From Lingula anatina (lineage: Eukaryota > Brachiopoda > Lingulata > Lingulida > Lingulidae): a stretch of 58,058 nt of DNA. The position numbers and the translations under genes were made by a program. Below, piece by piece: positions 57,301-58,058 of the stretch. The DNA lies in the NCBI RefSeq assembly GCF_001039355.2, contig NW_019774125.1, positions 486,684 to 544,741 on the forward strand. The letters are read 5' to 3'. The notes beneath the pieces are model-generated. The model was not told where the DNA came from and did not search any database. It worked only from the letters and a program-made list of their open reading frames with translations. Position 1 is the stretch's first letter. Each line of letters opens with the position of its first letter.

Positions 57301-58058
57301 TGCAAGATAAAGATTGTTTTTGTAAGATCTTTTTGTATTTCAACTTGAATCACCCCTCATCCTAAGGCTAAGAGTTTTCCCCAAAATGCATCAGATGGTG
57401 AAACCTCAAAATCATTATGTGCATTGAACCTTTTAGCTCTGGTATTTTAAGTAAGCCATTAAAATCACCAGGACCTAAGCTAGTGAAGGAACAAATGACT
57501 GTCTCCATGGTAAAAGTTGACAAATTGTAGGCCACTATCCTGGGGTTCCACTGTTGATTTACATGTCAGTTCTCATCTCCGGTGTGTTAAAGGAAACCGT
57601 GCACAGCAAAGTTTTTTCTCATGCAGGAGCATTTACTGCTATTCTACAAATGCAGAAATTGGATTATTTCTGCATTTGCTATAAATATGTTTTAAAAATT
57701 TTTAAGCCACAAGTCAAGTCCTGTTCTTTGTGAAGAGGATGTTTGTTTTTTTATGTACAGACACAGATGTGTCTGTACATATTGCCATCACCTGCGTCTG
57801 TCGTCGCCGATCATGTCGCCATCGCCGTGCACTTTCAGCGTTAACACCATAAGTGGAAGACAGTTTTACTTTTTGGCTTTATATTTACAGAGCTGACTAA
57901 TATTCATAAAACGCAGGTCAAGTTTGAAAATCAGCATGATCGGGCCATTATTGTAGAATTTATGCTGTTTTTTCACTTTTTAGCATATATGCAACACTGT
58001 TAACACATTTCAAGGAAAACCGATAGGCCTGTTGTCATGAAACTCACAGGAGTAATCA
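48331..58058. other. Long collagen intron or intergenic sequence without recognised exons
   Basis: No Gly-X-Y exon with splice sites is visible after 48330, so the next exon is probably beyond the window. A 'gtaaccagcaattttaaaggg' repeat fragment is at 51317-51384, a poly-G run at about 52165-52179, a two-copy 26 bp tandem repeat at about 54735-54790, and a 28 bp palindrome at 57753-57780. Short open frames lack support. Confidence 0.55.
57753..57780. repeat. 28 bp perfect inverted repeat
   Basis: ATGTACAGACACA, a GA spacer, then TGTGTCTGTACAT: a 13 bp arm with a 2 bp loop. It is followed by 'cctgcgtctgtcgtcgccgatc', a CG-rich stretch unlike the AT-rich surroundings. It may be the edge of a dispersed repeat that runs out of the window. 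Confidence 0.85.

Overview
The window is eukaryotic genomic DNA, AT-rich and intron-rich, from an animal. It carries short coding exons with GT/GC-AG splice sites, long introns, many dispersed repeats and three single 'n' contig joins. The gene content (centrin-3, an EML-type microtubule-associated protein, a transmembrane collagen) and the repeat load fit a bilaterian marine invertebrate such as a mollusc, brachiopod or amphioxus-like animal. I cannot fix the species from sequence alone.

Layout. 1-7.3 kb is repeat country: a diverged ~330 bp tandem duplication, a ~160 bp minisatellite (1127-3150) broken by a contig join, and a possible 3 kb inverted-repeat element (3273-6234) that includes a CpG-richer, promoter-like exon and a 215 bp MITE. 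7.9-11.5 kb (+) holds a complete six-exon centrin-3 gene (167 aa). Converging on it, 12.26-30.37 kb (-) holds a ~28-exon gene. Its N-terminal half resembles the vertebrate EF-hand protein C1orf87, and its C-terminal half is a full EML protein (HELP motif plus tandem WD propellers). Splice phases run unbroken through the junction, so the sequence supports a single fused protein of about 1,470 aa. Its 15.9-19.2 kb portion appears twice in tandem across an 'n', most likely an assembly duplication.

33.6-48.3 kb (+), head-to-head with the EML-type gene, is the 5' part of a type II transmembrane collagen (MACIT-like): cytoplasmic tail, membrane segment, short coiled coil, RXXR protease site, then uninterrupted Gly-X-Y coded mostly by 36-bp exons. 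The rest of the gene lies beyond the window; 48.3-58.06 kb looks like one long intron or intergenic DNA.

Mobile DNA includes 215-225 bp foldback MITEs with GATCGATC subtermini (at least five copies), a 977 bp element with ~115 bp terminal inverted repeats and a 5 bp target duplication, a tRNA-like SINE pair, a ~345 bp MITE, a 'GTAGCCAG' foldback repeat, and an insertion apparently polymorphic between two haplotypes at 38.1-38.6 kb.

Functionally, centrin-3 (centriole/basal body) sits tail-to-tail with a microtubule-binding EF-hand/EML protein. Both would plausibly act at centrioles or cilia, but that link is inference. The most notable candidate for something undescribed is the C1orf87-EML fusion.
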